From Undaria pinnatifida (Eukaryota > Sar > Phaeophyceae > Laminariales > Alariaceae), in assembly GCA_012845835.1 (NCBI GenBank), contig JABAKD010000027.1, positions 7,991,364 through 8,055,363 on the forward strand: 64,000 nucleotides of DNA, written 5' to 3'. This document shows positions 39,030 to 50,566 of this stretch, piece by piece. The number at the start of each line of letters is the position of its first letter. The first letter of the stretch is position 1. Below the pieces are notes generated by a model. That model searched no databases. It worked only from the letters and a program-made list of their open reading frames with translations, and had not been told where the DNA came from. The position numbers were made by a program, and so were the translations under genes.

Positions 39030-39470
39030 TTTTTTTTTGTCTCTCGAAAACATCAGGTGAAATCACTATTTTTTTTGTGCTGGTGTTGCCCGGCAGCTCG
39101 TCGAGAGGGTATAAAAGAAACTCTTGAAAAGTGCTGTGGTGACATTGTCTCGTCAACAACTTTCATGTAAGCTATCCAATACTGTCGTTATTCACAAAAC
39201 TGACAAGAATTACGCCAGATTTGTTTCTGTTGGTGTTGCCCCAAAGCTCGTCAAGAGGGTATAAAAGAAACACTTGAAAAGCGCTGCGGTAACATTGTCT
39301 CATCAATAATACGTTCTTTTTTTTCTCTCGAAAAAAAATCAGGTCAAAATCACTATTTTTTTCTGTTGGTATTGTGCCCCAAAGCTCGTCGAGAGGGTAT
39401 AAAAGAAACACTTTGAAAAGTGTTGTGGTGACATTGTCTCGTCAAAATAACTTTCATGCGAGCTATCCAA
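39030..39470. repeat. Tandem repeat with TATAAAAG motifs
   Basis: Three units of about 140-150 bp. Each has AATCACTATTTTTTT-like text, then GCTCGTCGAGAGGGTATAAAAGAAAC-type sequence (split: GCTCGTCGAGAGG and GTATAAAAGAAAC), CTTGAAAAG(T/C)GCTG and ACATTGTCTCGTCAA. Starts of the TATA blocks are at about 39,105, 39,255 and 39,395. All three face the same way. Confidence 0.75.
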
Positions 39471-39554
39471 CACCAGGCACTGTCTTAATTAAAAAAAACT
39501 GACAAGCGTTACGTCAGATTCTTGCTGACAACCAACTTCCGTAAGAAGACCTTG

Positions 39555-39825
39555 GACGCCCGCTACGACAGAGGTAGCACATTTTTGTGCTAAAATGGTT
39601 TCTGAATGAAGGGGCTCCCTCACCCAAAATCGTCCGAAAAAAGACCTTTTTTTTTGGCGTGATTCTCGTTGTGTACCTACGAGGCTATGGGATTTTTCGT
39701 CCGGTAGCAATTTTATTTTTCTCTCCAAAAATCAGTTTTTGGGAGAGGTATGTCTTAAGCTCCCGAATTGAGGGGTAGTATTAAGAAAAAAAAGTGGTGC
39801 ACCTCTATCGTAGCACACGTCATTG
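39555..39825. mobile_element. MITE family D, best-preserved ends
   Basis: The left end GCTACGACAGAGGTAGCACA and right end GTGCACCTCTATCGTAGCAC form an inverted repeat of about 20 bp. The interior matches 3,345-3,625 and 8,160-8,430. No open frame of note. Confidence 0.6.
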
Positions 39826-40599
39826 CTTACACAAACACATGTAGTAGGGGTCCCTCCATAGTGCCGGTATATGCCAGCCCCAAATACCGGCATTATGGCG
39901 GCAACCGGCGCTACCCGTCACACTGCCACTACTGGTTGTTCCCAACTGTGCCCTGCGGTTTCACAGGCACTATAGCGGACAACCGGCAATACCCAACCAG
40001 CGCTATAGAGGGACCTCCGCCGTACATAAAGAGAAAGAGCTTGAAGCGCGGCTGTTGTTTTGACGTGGCGGTCTCCGGGGGGGAGCTTGGAGCGCGGCTG
40101 GTGTTATACCGTAGCTGTCACAAAGGAAGAGCTTGAAGCGCCGCTGCTTTCAGAGGAAAGTTAGCGTTTTTCCAGCGACCTGCGGGGCTCGGCGAGGCGG
40201 AATCCGCTCTCTTGAAATAGAGCTAGCTCACGCGATTTTGGGTGCCCAGACCACACGCCACGTAGCTCGGCTGGGCGCCAAACGTGGGTCGTAGTGTACT
40301 ACCGAGGCCCCGGCTTACCCTGCAGTCGGAAGCACTAGAAAAGACTAGTGGCTGCTGGAGCATAGTTTGCAAACGTGTTACAATGAATACAATACATACC
40401 ATAAATTACATGTATGGGCCAGGGGGAGGGGGGGGGGATTGCGTAGCAAAAACACATGAAAACAAAAACAAGAGTGGACATACGCGCACACACGCATACA
40501 TGCAGGAAGAGGAGGGGGGGTGTCTTCGTCGCCCGAGAGGATGTAATGGACGGCGCGTTGCCCGAGAAGAACAACGCAAGCCGCAAGCGATCGTGGCAG

Positions 40600-40800
40600 A
40601 GACAGACAAACAGACACGACAGACAGATATACATTGCATACAGACACACAGACAGGCAGGCAGGCACGCAGGCAGGCACGCAGGTAGGCAGGCAGGCAGG
40701 CAGGCAGGCAGACAGACACAGTCAGACAGACAGACAGTCCGACAGACAGACAGGCAAACAGGCAGGCAGGCAGACAAACAGACAGGCAATCAGCGTTGGC
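40600..40800. repeat. (CAGA)n/(CAGG)n microsatellite
   Basis: CAGACAGA and GGCAGGCAGGCA units for about 200 bp, with C runs to about 40,860. No gene is recognised between 39,826 and 41,410. Confidence 0.85.
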
Positions 40801-41410
40801 GACGTGGGGGGAGCCCCCCCCCCCCCCCCTCCCCCCGCCACCACCACCCGGCCCCCGCCCCCCCTCCAGACTCGCCACATAACTTCTTCCGGAGGGAGTG
40901 AGGAAGGAAGGCAAAAAGCCCTCGGCCGGAGCGCCGTAAACCACCCATAAATCACCAGTACCATAAGCGTCACGTGCCGCGCGCGCGTGAGAACGGGGGC
41001 GCGGCAGGAGGAACAGACGAGGCAACCAGGATGATACATCAGCGCAAGAAGGACGAAGAAGAAAGGACAGCACAGGGCACAGCATTCTGTACAAAAGTCT
41101 GCGCCAAACAAAAGGACGAAACTACGCAAGAAGATAATACACCCCCCACAGACGGGTGTAGTTGAGCAGTGTTTGTCGCTTCGAGATGTTGGCAGTGACT
41201 TCGAGGCGTGTCGCGAGACGTGTTGATTTGGCTCGATACTTCTGCCCCGAGGCTTGGCCTGGGGAGGCAGGAGCGCGCTAGGTGGAACCTTTTCGTCATG
41301 GCTTACAGCAACAGCAGACATAGCTTTAGAGGAAGGCGATTCTGGACGGCGATGAACAGAAACTTGCCACGACGCGCTACATGCGCGGGGGAGGATACGG
41401 GGGGCAGGTG

Positions 41411-41765
41411 TATCCATCCATCTACCCATCCATCCACCCATCCATCCACCCATCCGTCCATCCATCCATCCATCCATCCATCCATCCATCCATCCATCCA
41501 TCCATCCATCCATCCATCCATCCATCCATCTATCCATCCATCTATCCATCCATCCATCTATCCATCCATCCATCCATCTATCCATCCATCCATCTATCCA
41601 TCCATCCATCTATCCATCCTTCCATCCATCCATCCATCCATCCATCCATCCATCCATCCATCCATCTATCCACATATCCCTCGACCCATCCATTCATCCA
41701 AGCACCCACCCATCCAGCCATCCATCCATCCAGCCGTCCAGCCATCCATCCACTCATCCGTACAT
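41411..41765. repeat. (CCAT)n microsatellite
   Basis: About 350 bp of CATC/CCAT tetramers with scattered CTAT variants. His/Pro/Ser/Ile and Trp/Met/Asp/Gly repeat frames on the two strands are artefacts. Confidence 0.92.
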
Positions 41766-41979
41766 CTGCCCATCTATCCGTTCGCAAAAGGCTGCGTGTT
41801 TGCCCGTTTACAAAGGGTACGGATATATCTTCATTCTTGATTCGCGGTTTCATTTTATGTTGTGTATCAGATATAGCTCAACGGAGGCCAGGCGGTGGGC
41901 TTGCTGTTTGTCCGGCCGCCTTGCCGCTTTTTTCGCCGAGATCAAGCGGAAAGCGTGGCAAGCTGCGGGGGGCGGGCGT

Positions 41980-42195
41980 CAGAGAAAGAAAAAAGACAAA
42001 CTAAACTATTTTGGCGATCGCGGCATCGCCCACGGGAAACAGCCCGAGCTGGTTTCTGGGTTTTAGGTCATGATGCTTGAAGAAGCCCTTTGGGACTATG
42101 GTGGCGAGAAGCGACCAAAAAAAACAACATCGGCCACAGGTGGCGGCCAACCCGGCGCTGCTGGGCTCCGAGCTGCTTACTAAGTTATACTGCAC
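41980..42195 (-). other. Unassigned open segment
   Basis: A minus-strand frame reads [20 protein letters not shown] then [10 protein letters not shown]. The composition looks protein-like, but I recognise no family and see no paired splice sites. It may be an isolated exon or chance. Confidence 0.2.
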
Positions 42196-42439
42196 CCCAG
42201 CTCGCTAGAGCGGAGCAGGCAGGTGCACGAATGGGATCGACTAGGGCTGCTTATTCTGGACTTCTGCTTGGCCCTTGTGTGCATTCTTGCTGCCTGGCAT
42301 GGACGCTACTTATCTCGACACAATGTCCTTGGTGTCCAGATCTCAATGTCTCGACGCTCGACCTTGGGGTGCAGTAGCTCCCGCGCAATGTGCTACCAAG
42401 CGGCAGAGGGGGTTTGAGGTGAGGGGTGCAGCGCATAGT

Positions 42440-42640
42440 GTACAGTGATGGTTCTCGAGTAAGGCGGTGGTGTGCAAGAGTCCTACTAGCGCCTTATTGG
42501 GGGCAAACCGCCTTATTCGTTGATAGCGCACTACGTGCAGAACCGTATTCGGTGTGTTAGTTACAGGCTTCAGGGTGTCTACAGATGTGGAGGCCTCAAC
42601 TGCTGTCAATAGGGCGGTAAGCCGCTCTATGTAGTGACCG
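42440..42640. repeat. Possible TATAAGGCGG-family relic
   Basis: AAGGCGGTGG, GCGCCTTATTG and CCGCCTTATTCG motifs in both orientations recall the repeats at 10.3, 19.7 and 20.1 kb. It is strongly diverged. Confidence 0.3.
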
Positions 42641-42789
42641 GATACGCGAAAGGATAGCTCGGTGACTCCCCTGAATGCTAGAGTTCGTGGGTCAACAGGA
42701 CGAATTTAGAAGATGGCGACTTGCTATCTCGTCAAAACTCGTCTTTGCAAGCTGCGTGTTGACATTTTTATTGGGGGCGATCCGAAATT

Positions 42790-43085
42790 AATCAACCCTT
42801 TTAGCACCGCACTCCCGACATGGGGACAAAACATGTGGAGTTAGACTGGGATGCCGACTCGTAGCACGTATAAGGGAGGAGCGTCTGCCACAGAGGGAGA
42901 TGTTTGGGGAGCTTGTTGGGGGTAAGGGCTGCTCCTGGGGGCAAGAGAAGGACTGGATGGTGTACCTGAAGGAGGTTATGTCGGCCTTTGGAATGAAGTT
43001 CGAAGGGTGGCGAAAGGCTGCACAGAAGGCCGGCAGATGGTTTCGACGGGTAGAGGAAGGAGCAGAGTCATTCATGCGGAAATAG
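42790..43085 (+). pseudogene. LINE ORF C-terminal fragment (second family)
   Basis: The frame reads REMFGELVGGKGCSWGQEKD, then WMVYLKEVMSAFGM and EGWRKAAQKAGRWFRRVEEG, ending at a stop after FMRK. A W-x3-L-x4-FG..WR..A...W pattern is typical of the extreme C-terminus of LINE ORF2 proteins. No reverse transcriptase is seen upstream. The family is inferred from the pattern. Confidence 0.45.
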
Positions 43086-43299
43086 CATGACGCGGAGAGA
43101 TGCTAAGCTGCAGAGCGACACGCAAAGGCCGCGGCAGTGCTATCCACCGTCGGCATCTCTAAGCGGGCGGGGGGGGAAGGGGAGAGGGGGGAAGGGGGGG
43201 ATTAGGGGGCGTCCCGCCCAAGAGACTGAAGTTTGGGTCTGGCCCTCATCGTCTTGAAGTTTGTGGGCCTTCCAATGGCCGTCACAAGTTAGCGTAAGG

Positions 43300-43740
43300 C
43301 CGCCATGATTTCTTCGTCTTGTTTCGTTTACCCCCCAGTGCCATTGATGCACTTGATGGTTGCAACCCTCAATGAGCTCAATGCCGTCTTAAGTCGGTCA
43401 GTTCCTTGGATCTGCTAATATGGTGTGTTTTCCTTTCGTTTCCTTGCTTCCTCTTGTTGTCTTTTATTTTCTTCTCTTCTAGTTGCCTTTCCTTGTTCGA
43501 TTTTTCTTTTTTTCTTTTCTTTTCTGCTTTTTCCTTTCTTTTATTTTCTTTGTTTTTCCAAATGACTTGAGTCTGACTTGCGCATGCGTAGTGATAGGTA
43601 CTACGTGTAATATATTCGTGGTAGTCTTTTCTGGGTGGTAAGCGGTGTAGTCGGGTTTTTCAGGCGCGAGTAATGAGACGTATGGACCAGTATGGACCTG
43701 GCACATCGCAGGCTGATTCCCGATTTTACTTTTTATATTT
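43300..43740. other. T/TC-rich low-complexity stretch
   Basis: TTTTCTTTTC-type sequence at about 43,430-43,560. No gene recognised. Confidence 0.5.
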
Positions 43741-43744
43741 TTCT

Positions 43745-44250
43745 GGCGGAGGCATGAATTGCTTCAGATATGATATATTATAAAAATAAAAATACACTCC
43801 AGCTGTGAGATCGAAGATTTTGTCGAAACTCATCCTGCAAGCTGTGTGTGATACTCCGATCGCGCGTATTACTGGGTGTGTGTTCTCATCAAGGATATAG
43901 GTCGGCGACTCCCCTTGGAACTACAGTGTAGCTCGTACCAGGGTCAACAGGGTGATATTAGTCAGTCTGTGCGCGGAAACGATGAAACCAGTTTTTGAGG
44001 GGGACAAAATCTGACAGCTGTGGAAGGAAATGCATCAGTTTATCAAGTGTATCCTGTAAGTCATATGACAGATGAGGGGAGGGCGGAGTTTTTCAGGGCG
44101 TGGGGGCATGGGTTTGAACAAGAGGGAGCGGGGGGGGGGGCGGGGGCGGCGGGGCAACTCAATCTGTACGCGTAAACTATAAATCCTTTGGGGGGACAAA
44201 TCGGACGCTTTTGGAAAGATTGCATCATTTTATCATGTATACAAGGGCTC
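43745..44250 (+). repeat. Segmental duplicate, pair with 48,715-49,200
   Basis: Nearly colinear with 48,715-49,200: GTGAGATCGAAGATTTTGTC, ATACTCCGATCGCGCGTATT, GGTCGGCGACTCCCCTTGGA, AAATGCATCAGTTTATCAAG, then a G-run block. A family C repeat lies at its left edge. No coding evidence. Confidence 0.8.
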
Positions 44251-44259
44251 CGCATGGGT

Positions 44260-44940
44260 GCCGGCATTCGCGGGCACCCATGCTTCGGGTAGGGCAGGGC
44301 AGCACTTCGAATTGTTCGATTAAATACTTGGTAGAATAAAAAAAGTCACCACACAAAATCATAACCATAGTCTGCGCGTAAAGTATGTACGGTCATGCCA
44401 AGAGTTCGATATAAACTAACAATCATATCAATGTACTACTATCAATAGATACCGTTTTTTAAGTGAATCCTATTCCGAGCTTCATTCATCAGATTTCGAT
44501 CGGATAAATCCGAGCACACGCCGACTGACCCTGTAGACTGGCGACGAAACGTGTCGAGTGCGTTTCTTACGATATTTTTACTCAATCAAGCATCCGGGGC
44601 CAATAAGGTGACTGACCATGCCCGCTGCGTATTCTCTTCGTAGCCACTGAGAGGAACGCACTCAGCCAGCTTGTGAAATATACAATGCATGGTATAATAG
44701 TATAATCTAGATCCGAGCTTCCCAGATCGACTGTCTATGTGTTGTCGGATCGTGTAGAGACGTGCCGACGTTGTTCCAGGCGCGAAACACGGTGGTATGG
44801 CCGCCTTCATCATTCAACCCCTTGAATGCTATAATATTGCAATGCTGCTGCTTGTTGCTACGAGCTGTGTAGATCGCTCACTTCATGTACATACAGTACG
44901 CGACTACAGCGCTTACAATTTTGACAGTTAAGAACTTCAG
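44260..44940. other. No gene recognised
   Basis: No exon, RNA gene or clear repeat seen. Confidence 0.3.
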
Positions 44941-44949
44941 ACTCGAATT

Positions 44950-45960
44950 TTTACAGACGAAAATAAAAACATGTCATTTTCGTCTGATCGCTAATTGGCC
45001 AGGATTCATACACAAAGTAGGCTTCAACCGGGGACGATAGGGTGACATGCCGGGATCGGAATTCATCCACACATCTTACCACTCCGACAACCCGGGGACG
45101 AACACGGATATCATCCGGCCGATTTTCTGATTGGCCATGGTTCGTATGTTGAGCCAGCTCCACCTCGGGAGGATATAGGGTCCCATCCCTGGTCCAGAGG
45201 TCGTTCCACATCTCTAAAGCTTCCATCAACCGGGAAAGCAAACCGAGCGTTCTCGGGTCGACACCACCCTGTACGGTGAGAAACCCCGATCCCGTTGGCT
45301 AATCGCTGATTGGTTCGAGCTCCACGGCGCCGTTTTAGGCGGATAGAGGCCCAAGAATGGGGGGTATTTCCGTCGCACACGGCGGAGATAGGGTCCCATC
45401 CCCGATTCATGAATCCCCCGAATCTCTACAGCTCCAAAAATGCGGGAACAAAACCGATGGCCTACCGTGTCGACACCACTCCGCACGACGTGGAACCCCC
45501 ACCATATTCGCTTACCGCTGATTGGCTGGGGCTCGGACATAAGGGCAGCGCCACCATGGGAGGATATAGTCCTGTGCCCGTTTCAAAATCCTGACAAACC
45601 GGGGACGATAACCGATTTCTCCCGCGGGTCGACACAGCCCCGCATGATGATGCGACAATTATCTATTCACATTGGATTATTGTTGATCGGCTGTGCAGCT
45701 CGTAGAGCCAGAGACACCCGGGGAGGAGATAGACCAGCAAACGGGCGGGGGGCGTTCCGACGCACCCGATGAGGACAAGGCTCCACCGCCGTTGCAGAAA
45801 TCCTTCCATACCCCATCAACTCCAACAAACCGGGGACGAAAACCGACTTCTCTCGGGTCGACACCACACCGCACGGTGTGGAAACCTTAGCTAGCTGAGG
45901 TTCGTATACAACGCCAGCACCACAGAACAGGGTCCAACCCCGGTTCAGAAATCATTCAAG
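44950..45960. repeat. Satellite-like tandem repeat, ~190-bp unit
   Basis: About five degenerate units share GGTCGACACCAC, CCGCACGGTG, GCTGATTGG, GATAGGGTCCCATCC and AACCGGGGACGA (for example at 45,095, 45,250, 45,470, 45,600 and 45,840). No open frame is shared between units. Confidence 0.7.
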
Positions 45961-46160
45961 GTATTTACAACTAGAAAAAAATGGGGCCACTCGCGCTACT
46001 GCTCAATTTTTATTCGTATACCCCAACCCCGCGATACGCGGACACTTCATTTGACCTCCTGCCTCGATTTAACTCAAAGACCAACGCTAGTATTAACAGT
46101 AGTAGTATTTGAGTGTAACCCCACTAGACCACCGGGGCGGCCGGCTCTATCTCACTCACT

Positions 46161-46473
46161 GCCCCGGTGGCGTATCAGGTTATCCTCGAGCCTGGTATAG
46201 GTCAGCTTCGTGAGTTCGAATCCCCCCGAGTGCGTATTCGCATAATTTTTCGTGGGACTTTTTCTTGTGCACTTATTGGCTTGCGGAAAGCGCGAGAGCG
46301 TGAGTTAGCAACACTCGATGAAAAATCGACGGTTAGTGGGTGCTGAACCCTATGCGCCAAAAAAATTGAAGGCAATAACCGGGGGAGGGAAGGGAAGGAC
46401 GACACCTGTGACAACGACTTGTATGTCCAGAAGCTGGAAAGTAGAAGTCAAGTGCGTACCAAAAAAAAAAAAA
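46161..46473 (+). mobile_element. tRNA-derived SINE, full length (reference copy)
   Basis: The head GCCCCGGTGGCGTATCAGG carries an A-box-like segment, and GAGTTCGAATCC at 46,212-46,223 is a canonical B box. The body contains GGCTTGCGGAAAGCGCGAGA, GCAACACTCGATGAAAAATC, GACGACACCTGTGACAACG and CCAGAAGCTGGAAAGTAG, ending with a 13-nt poly(A) tail. At about 310 bp it is the most complete copy, with 12,200-12,500. Confidence 0.85.
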
Positions 46474-47164
46474 CTCACTAAAAGAGATGATCATTCAGCA
46501 ATCAGCAGCAAGGAGCACGTCAAGTATGAAGCAATACAAACTTATTTGTCAGTTATGTACCAACACGACCGCTTGCACTTGACCGGCCAACGACCACAGC
46601 AATGGAGTTCGGGACCACAGCAACAACAAAATACGCCATCCACACACTTCCTATATATTTGTCCAAAAGAGTCTTCTCGGGAAAAAAAACAATAAACAAT
46701 GCGATACCGCGACGAATGCATGCCATCACTACTACCGGTTTCTTCCGTGGATACTGTCTACTTACTACCACCTTCGCGTGGCGCGGCTTAACAACAGGAG
46801 GGAGTTGAAAAATACAACCCTCGGGGCCCCGGGGACGCAGCCACTCGCAATGCTGCTGTGTGGCTTTTTCTGGCACAGTAATCGTAATCACTACTACCTC
46901 CTCGTTTAGTCATGCGTGCGTTTGCCACGTATATGTCCATATATTATGTATGCACATGTACCTACCGAAATTCAATAAACAAATGCACTACTATGATCCC
47001 TAGCGCAGCTACCATGGGGATTTTTTTACGGTAATATCATCACTTTTTTTGGGACAAAATATGACGCCAATTTGGAAATAATGCCTTGCCAAGTTTTATT
47101 GTATACTTCAGTAAAAAATTGAAAAACGTGATCTATGAGTACGACCGATTGAATGGTTGAAACT

Positions 47165-48150
47165 CAACTTCGCAAGCTTATCAACCTCTCCATACATCAA
47201 GATCCGAAGAATAACTGGAGAGTATCGTTCAAAATACAAAATTTGCACGCTTTTCTTTTGGACGGCGGCCTTCGATCAAAGTGATTTGACCGAGAAATCC
47301 TATAGCGCTGCCCACTGAGCTACTTGATTACTTGACTCAGTAGCTCAGCGGGTAGTGCTACTACATATATATGTTAAACTACCAAAATAACCATTCACAA
47401 TGTCATCAGCGCGCACGCTTGAAAAAGACAAATACGAAGTCGATGATAATCCAACTCACGACACGTACGACGCACTACCCACTGTCACGTGACTCAGTAA
47501 AAATCACAGTGAGTGGGTTATGCAAAAATCAACCAAATATGTTTTCGAGTTCGTTAATTAATTATCACCGATTTCGTAAGAGCGACGTCCGGAGCTATCC
47601 CCTCTCCACGTACTACAGCAGTTAGTAGTACTCAGGAGAACACTAACAACTACCTGGCATCATAACCATTAATAACGTCTCCAGCGCGCACGCTTCTGAA
47701 TACCAAATATGATCTGGGTGAGAACCGTGCTCACGACACATCCTTCGTTGGTTATATAGCACTATACCCACTGAGCCGAAAGGAAACGACACACAGCAGT
47801 AACTAGTAGCTACGGTAGGGCAAGCGCTTCGAGGCGGCCATGAAAAAAGCATCGTCGGAAAGAAATTCAGATGCCAATTTGGAAATGATGCCACTTTGGA
47901 AATGTTGTCCCTTATTTATTCGTTCAAGCTCTACATATGCCAAGATCCAAGAATCGTTCGGGCGTATACCGCCCAAAATAAAAAATAAAAACGCACTTCT
48001 CGCTTGTCTCGCTCAGGGTCTATCCGCGTTCATGTCGAGGTGCGGAACGGATACGGCAGGGCGAGGGGCGTTGGAGCCGCCACCCGAAGACGGCGCTCGA
48101 ACGAAGCTATTTGACCGAGAATTCCAGTTCCAGTTCCGAGAATCGCATAC
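47165..48150. repeat. Duplicated block with tRNA-like heads
   Basis: GTAGCTCAGCGGGTAGTGCT at 47,340-47,359 (plus) and its near-match at 47,304-47,323 (minus) look like tRNA 5' ends with A boxes, placed head to head 16 bp apart. A third tRNA-like GGCTCAGTGGGTATAGTGC lies on the minus strand near 47,755-47,780. Flanks are duplicated: 47,395-47,490 with 47,665-47,780 (CAGCGCGCACGCTT, CTCACGACAC), and 47,190-47,300 with 47,930-48,120 (CAAGATCC, GAACGAAGCTATTTGACCGA). No full cloverleaf is formed. Confidence 0.5.
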
Positions 48151-48279
48151 TGAGGCCGAGACGAAAAAAAGCTCCTGACCGAATCCCCCCAAAAAAGAAT
48201 GATCACATAGCCTATATAATTTTAATATATGTTTATTCTGCAAGCCAGACAACCAATGCGGAGAGGGCGGCGAATTCGA

Positions 48280-49760
48280 AGAGGTGGGGGTGTTTTTGGG
48301 GAGGGGTGGGGGAGAGGATTTTCAACAGCGTTAGGTCGCATAGATGTAGGGGCTTGCTATACGCGTCGTGCTAGGTCTAGGCGATGGTGCGGGTGGTGGG
48401 GAAGGAGGGAGCGTTGGGGGGGGGGGGGGGGGGGAGAATTGGAGCTACGGCATGGATGGCTAGAAACATAATGAGGTGATATCAACTGCCTGGTAGTGTT
48501 TATTACTCTGGCAGATTTTGATTTAAGGTGGGGCGTTTGAACAAGAGGGAGGGGGGGAAGGGGGGGGGGGGGGGGATGAATTGCAGCTACGGCATGGAAG
48601 GCTAGAAATATATTAAGGTGATATCAGCTGCCTGGTAGTGTTTATTACTCTGGCAGGTTTTTGATTTTAGGTGGGGCGTTTGAACAAGAGGGATCGGGGG
48701 GGGGGGGGGGACGGGCGGGATTACTCAAAATAATAAAAATAATAATACAATGCAGCTGTGAGATCGAAGATTTTGTCGAAACTCATCTTTGCAAGCTGTG
48801 TGTGATACTCCGATCGCGCGTATTACGGTTTGTGTATCCTCATTGAGGATATAGGTCGGCGACTCCCCTTGGACTACAGTGTAGCTATCAGGGTCAATAG
48901 GGTGATGTTAGTCAGTCTGTGCGCGGAAACTATGAAGCCCGTTTTTGAGGGGGACAGAATCTGACAACTGTGGAAGGAAATGCATCAGTTTATCAAGTGC
49001 ATCCTGTAAGTCGTACGACCGGTGAGGGGAGGGCGGAGTTTTTAAGGGCGTGGGGGCATGGGTTTGAGCAAGAGGGAGCGGGGGGGTGGGGGGGGATTGG
49101 GCGGGGCAACTCAAAATGTGCGTGGAAGCTATAAATCCTTTAAGCGGATAAATCTGACGGCTTTGGAAGGAATGCACCAGTTTATTATGTATATCCTATA
49201 AGTCGTACAACTAGTGAGGAGAGGGCGGAGTGTTCGAGGGGGTGGGTGGGGGGGAGGGGGGGGGGGAAGCGTTTTTAACAGCTTTAGGTCGGATAGATGT
49301 AGGGGTTTGCTATACGCGTGGTGCTAGGTCTAGGCGATGGTGCGGATGGTGGGGAAGGAGGGGGCGTTGGAGGGGGGGGGGGAGATGAATTGGAGCAGCG
49401 GCATGGATGGCTCTAGAAAGATAATGAGGCGATCTTGATGTTAGGTGGGGCGTTTGAGCAAGAGGGAGCGGGGGGAACAAAAAGGGGGGGGGGATGGGAG
49501 TTTTTTTTGGGGGAAAGGGTTTTACGGGTTTAGGTCGCATATATGTAGGGGCTTGCTGTACGCGTGGTGCTACGTCTGGGCAATCGCGCGGGTGGTGGGG
49601 AAGGAGGGGGTGTTGGGGGGGGGGGGGCGTCGGGGGGGGGTGAATTAAAGCTACGTCATGGATGGCTAGAAAGAAAATGACGTGATAGCAATTGCGTAGA
49701 AGTGTTTATTACTCTGGCCGATTTCGATTTTCGGTGGGTCGTTTAAACAAGAATGAACGG
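48280..49760. repeat. G-tract tandem repeat array
   Basis: Units of roughly 130-200 bp contain GTTTGAACAAGAGGGA followed by G runs, GTGTTTATTACTCTGGCAG, and GGTCG(C/G)ATAGATGTAGGGG with TTGCTATACGCG and GTGCTAGGTCTAGGCGATGG (48,340, 49,290, 49,540). The 43.75-kb duplicate (48,715-49,200) is embedded here. G runs reach 15 nt. Not coding. Confidence 0.75.
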
Positions 49761-49915
49761 GAAAAAAAAACTCACTCAATATGTGCGCGAGCTCTGATAT
49801 ATGCGTGTACCACTTTTGGTTTGTGTTTTTTCCCAGGGGTATTCCTCAGCTCCAGAGTGACTGGAGCCTGTCCTGTGACCACGGACTTGATCATGTGAGT
49901 TTATGTGAGAACAAC

Positions 49916-49950
<35 letters not shown>

Positions 49951-50519
49951 CTTTCAAGAGTTAGAAATTGGCCTCAGTTGGCTCCTTTTGGGTTGACGTC
50001 TGATGTTATACCTTTTCCATAATATTTCGATCGCGCGTCTGCGCACAGCAACGGGCGACGGGGTGTACCCAAGGTGGATATCAGCACAGCAGCAGCACCA
50101 ACTGCTGCTGCTGTGTTCGTGCTTGCAAAATAGATAAACACAATTACCCTTATCTCGGCCGCGGTCGGTCGTTAAACTTTTGTTTGTTGGGCTTTTGGGC
50201 TGTACAGGCTTTCAAGGCTGCACCTGCTGCTGGACCCTTCGAACAGCTTCCACAGCTGCTGGGCCATTCGAACGGCTGTCCCAGAACGTCAAAACGTCAG
50301 CTATGCTTTGTAATTTCAATGCTGGTGGTGGTGAGTAAGGCTGCAAAATGTTTCATCAGCTGCTGATGCCGTTCCTTTTTTTCCCCCTATCCGCTGCGGC
50401 TCACAACGTCAGCAGATTCCGTGTCGTACTTGGTGCTGAATTTTTACCCCTGTACCACAGCGCTGCCGCCAAAGCTTCCAGCGCCACCGCCAGCCCCCCC
50501 GCACCGCCGCGGCAGCCGC

Positions 50520-50566
<47 letters not shown>

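Noticed and set aside
41208-42004. His-Pro-Ser-Ile and Trp-Met-Asp-Gly repeat proteins
   Set aside because: (CCAT)n microsatellite artefacts.
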